Positions 7,790 through 9,531 of a DNA stretch of 9,531 nucleotides are shown in pieces. Every line of letters starts with the position of its first letter. Position 1 is the first letter of the stretch. The DNA is from an uncultured Collinsella sp. (lineage in GTDB: Bacteria > Actinomycetota > Coriobacteriia > Coriobacteriales > Coriobacteriaceae): NCBI GenBank assembly GCA_902490365.1, contig CABUDQ010000063.1:1-9531 (forward strand), written 5' to 3'. A model generated the notes under the pieces. It saw only the letters and a list, made by a program, of their open reading frames with translations, did no database searches and was not told where the DNA came from. The position numbers and the translations under genes are program-made.

Positions 7790-7927
7790 GGCCTATCTAC
7801 TACGTTTAGCCCGCATGGGTCGACCATACCCGTGTTTTCGCAAAACTGGTAAGCCATCTACCTGCGGTTTTGATTTCGCAATTCTCGGTATGGTCGAGGG
7901 TTACCGGTCAAACGTAGTAAATAGGCC
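7790..7927. repeat. 138-base imperfect palindrome (MITE-like)
   Basis: The outer arms (7790-7832 and 7886-7927) match over GGCCTAT, TACTACGTTT and TCGACCATACC, with a mismatched stretch in the middle of about 10 bases. The 53-base centre contains its own inverted sequences: GTTTT-CGC-AAAAC at 7834-7846, and CAAAAC with GTTTTG and GGTA with TACC around 7841-7872. The whole would fold as one long branched hairpin. No clear target-site duplication flanks it and it encodes nothing convincing. It takes up much of the 349-base gap between the peptidase gene and folC. Confidence 0.85.
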
Positions 7928-7962
7928 CATTTCGTGGCGAGCAAGTCAACTCGAGGCGCAGG

Positions 7963-7995
7963 GCAGCCAAAAAAGCCCCGTCCCAAATTGACTGC
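7963..7995 (-). repeat. GGGACGG-loop hairpin, third copy, inverted
   Basis: On the minus strand GCAGTCAA and TTGGCTGC pair over 8 positions with one U-G wobble around the loop TTTGGGACGGGGCTTTT. The loop matches those at 6381-6435. In the inner six base pairs the stem differs from those copies by one C-G to U-G change and one U-A to C-G change, so pairing is kept. It lies downstream of folC on the folC strand. The bases 7928-7962 beside it show nothing recognisable. Confidence 0.7.
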
Positions 7996-8000
7996 TTTTG

Positions 8001-8067
8001 AGTTGCGGTGATATACGGACCGTTTGAGGCTTCTGGCTTGTAAAACAGTCCGTATTTCACCGCAACT
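8001..8067. repeat. 67-base palindromic element, copy 2
   Basis: The 25-base arms (8001-8025 and 8043-8067) enclose a 17-base loop with GGCTTCTGGC, followed by GATGAGGGG. The right arm is identical to that of copy 1 at 6506-6530; the left arm has two changes, at 8012 and 8021. The second change gives a G-U pair on the minus strand. It ends 14 bases beyond the folC stop codon. Confidence 0.9.
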
Positions 8068-8081
8068 GATGAGGGGATGGG

Positions 8082-9440
8082 TTAACGGAGCAGCCCCGCT
8101 ACTTCGCCGGCTAGGGTGATGGTACCGGCTGCTACGAAAGGCTCGCCCGCGGCATCGAAAGCCGCGAGGGCCTCGGATACGCTGGGGTACACGCCCGCGA
8201 GCTTGTCGGCGTCCACCAGGGAGGCAAGCTCCTGTGCGGGCAAGGCGCGATCGGAATCGGTCTGGGTTACGACCACGCGGGGGAACGCCGGAACCAGAAC
8301 GTCAACGATACCCGCCACGTCCTTATCGGCCAGCGCGGCGCACAGCAGCGTGGGGCGATTCTCTACGCACGAATCGATCTCGTCCAGTGCGCTCACAAAG
8401 TTCTCGCAGCTCTGAGGGTTATGACAGGCGTCGATCAGCTTGAGCGGATTGGTTCCCAGCACATCAAAGCGACCCGGCGTGGGGCAGCCCATAAGCGACG
8501 CATCGAGCTTGTCATGATCGAGCTCGCGACCCAGATACCCCTCGCACAGCATAATCGCGCACGCGGCATTCTGCGGCTGATACGCCGGCTTGACCATGCT
8601 AGACGTATAGATCGCACGCGGCGTGGTGCAGCTAAACTCAACCGTGTCGCCCACATGTGCCGGCACCTTGGTCGTGGCATGGTTCACCACCAGCGGCACT
8701 ATGCCGCACTCGCGACAACGTGCATCCATCACGCGCTGAACGCTCGCCTCGTGCGTACCCTCGCCCAAAACAACCAGGCGTCCAGGCTTAATAATCGCAG
8801 CCTTCTCCCCCGCAATGGCCTCGAGCGTATCGCCCAAAATGCGTGTGTGATCGAGCCCAATGCCCGTAATGGCAACGGCGACGGGATCGGTCGCACTCGT
8901 GGCGTCCCAGCGTCCGCCCATGCCGACCTCGAGCACGGCAACATCCACCGCGGCCTCGGCAAACACGACAAGTGCGGCAGCCGTCAGCAGGTCAAACGGC
9001 GTAATGGAATAGGCGCGCTCCCCCGCCGCCACACGACGGGCATTCACGCGATGTCCCGCCTCAACAGCAGCAGAAACACCACGGGCAAACGACTCGTCGC
9101 TCACAACGCGCCCATCAACCTCCATGCGCTCGGGATAGCGCACCAGCTGCGGCGACGTATACAGCGCGGTCTTTAACCCCTCACCACGCAAGATAGCAGC
9201 CGAAAAACGCGTGGTCGAAGTCTTGCCATTGGTACCGGCAACCTGAATGCAATCAAAATATTCGTCCGGACGCCCCAGCTCATCAAGCATATCGACAACC
9301 GTCTCAAGCAAAGGACCAGCATCCCCAGAAATCCGCCCCGTATCAGCAGCCAGCCCAACAGCCTCATCAAATGAAAGCAAATCAAACTCAAAAGGAACGG
9401 TATACAAGCCGGAACGCTTAGGCATTTTTAGAACCGCCAT
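8082..9440 (-). CDS. folC: Folylpolyglutamate synthase / dihydrofolate synthase (FolC, Mur ligase family)
   Basis: The 452-residue cytoplasmic ATP-dependent ligase adds glutamate to folates, and in many bacteria also to dihydropteroate. The P-loop VAGTNGKTS is at 67-75, followed by TSPQL (95-99), where most relatives have TSPHL. EVGMGGRWDAT lies at 171-181, LDHTRILGDTLEAIAGEKAAI at about 196-216, and the C-terminal Mur ligase domain has GRFDVL (323-328) and DACHNPQS (337-344). The length is normal for the family. The ATG at 9440 has no ribosome site upstream; a second in-frame ATG at 9425 has only a weak GGCGG before it. About 20 residues precede the usual first helix (LSFDEAV), so either start keeps the full domain. 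No partner gene lies beside it on the same strand within the window. Confidence 0.94.
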   Translation of the reverse strand: MAVLKMPKRSGLYTVPFEFDLLSFDEAVGLAADTGRISGDAGPLLETVVDMLDELGRPDEYFDCIQVAGTNGKTSTTRFSAAILRGEGLKTALYTSPQLVRYPERMEVDGRVVSDESFARGVSAAVEAGHRVNARRVAAGERAYSITPFDLLTAAALVVFAEAAVDVAVLEVGMGGRWDATSATDPVAVAITGIGLDHTRILGDTLEAIAGEKAAIIKPGRLVVLGEGTHEASVQRVMDARCRECGIVPLVVNHATTKVPAHVGDTVEFSCTTPRAIYTSSMVKPAYQPQNAACAIMLCEGYLGRELDHDKLDASLMGCPTPGRFDVLGTNPLKLIDACHNPQSCENFVSALDEIDSCVENRPTLLCAALADKDVAGIVDVLVPAFPRVVVTQTDSDRALPAQELASLVDADKLAGVYPSVSEALAAFDAAGEPFVAAGTITLAGEVAGLLR

Positions 9441-9457
9441 TCATAGAAAAATAAAAC

Positions 9458-9463
9458 AGTATA
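9458..9463 (-). promoter_or_regulatory. Candidate -10 box of folC
   Basis: TATACT on the minus strand ends 17 bases before the folC ATG, which would give a leader of only about 10-12 bases. No good -35 is seen at the right distance. The short leader fits the missing ribosome site. Confidence 0.4.
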
Positions 9464-9484
9464 GGTTGAGGATAGTCAGACACT

Positions 9485-9531
9485 ATGACCCAATCCGAGG
9501 GCACTAAAAAGACAGGAGCCCCCGCTCGTGA
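9485..9531 (+). CDS. Possible N-terminal end of a divergent gene
   Basis: An ATG at 9485 opens a frame that stays open to the window edge and begins MTQSEGTKKTGAPAR. GAGG at 9468-9471 could serve as ribosome site, though a 13-base gap is long. The polar, Lys/Ala-rich start tells nothing about function. On the opposite strand the same bases contain GAGC-GGGG-GCTC followed by CTGTCTTTTT, so this may instead be the terminator of a gene lying upstream of folC. Confidence 0.3.
   Translation, partial: MTQSEGTKKTGAPAR

Noticed and set aside
7758..7991. Plus-strand open frame of 77 codons in the gap before folC
   Set aside because: It spans the 138-base palindrome and part of another repeat, has no ribosome site and no protein-like pattern.
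8421..9176. Plus-strand open frame of 251 codons
   Set aside because: It is antisense to folC, rich in Arg, His and Asn, with no domain seen.

Overview
The window is GC-rich bacterial DNA from a compactly coded genome. The gene set, the strong AGGAGG-type ribosome sites in front of most genes, and the style of the intergenic repeats suggest an anaerobic actinobacterium of the class Coriobacteriia, most likely Collinsella or a close relative. That assignment rests on recollection of such genomes and was not searched. No phage, transposase, tRNA, rRNA or cas gene is visible.

Layout. At the left edge are a few codons that may end a plus-strand gene (3-38), followed by two hairpin terminators (128-205) serving the minus-strand gene thrS (228-1991), a threonyl-tRNA synthetase without the N-terminal TGS domain. 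Behind a promoter and hairpin region lies a small minus-strand membrane protein with a double zinc ribbon (2221-2652). A 485-base intergenic region follows. It carries the most striking structure here: six copies of a 15-base element at exact 40-base intervals, alternating in orientation (2753-2967). It also holds a separate hairpin and a palindromic operator candidate.

Next is a tight plus-strand operon of three genes (3138-6379): a GlpA-like FAD oxidoreductase with a [2Fe-2S] BFD-like tail, an FAD/NAD-binding oxidoreductase, and a small Cys-rich DUF1667 protein. Together they look like a multi-subunit flavin/iron-sulfur dehydrogenase, probably for glycerol 3-phosphate or a similar hydroxy-compound. 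A single-gene unit encoding an M24 Xaa-Pro peptidase follows (6644-7732). folC (8082-9440, minus) closes the window, with a possible divergent gene start at the right edge.

The peptidase gene sits between two repeat-rich intergenic regions that share the same small repeat families: GGGACGG-loop hairpins, a 67-base palindrome with 25-base arms, and GTCCC/TGCCG hairpins. On the right side there is also a 138-base imperfect palindrome. These families and the 40-base array are the main candidates for undescribed biology; the protein-coding genes are ordinary metabolism and translation.
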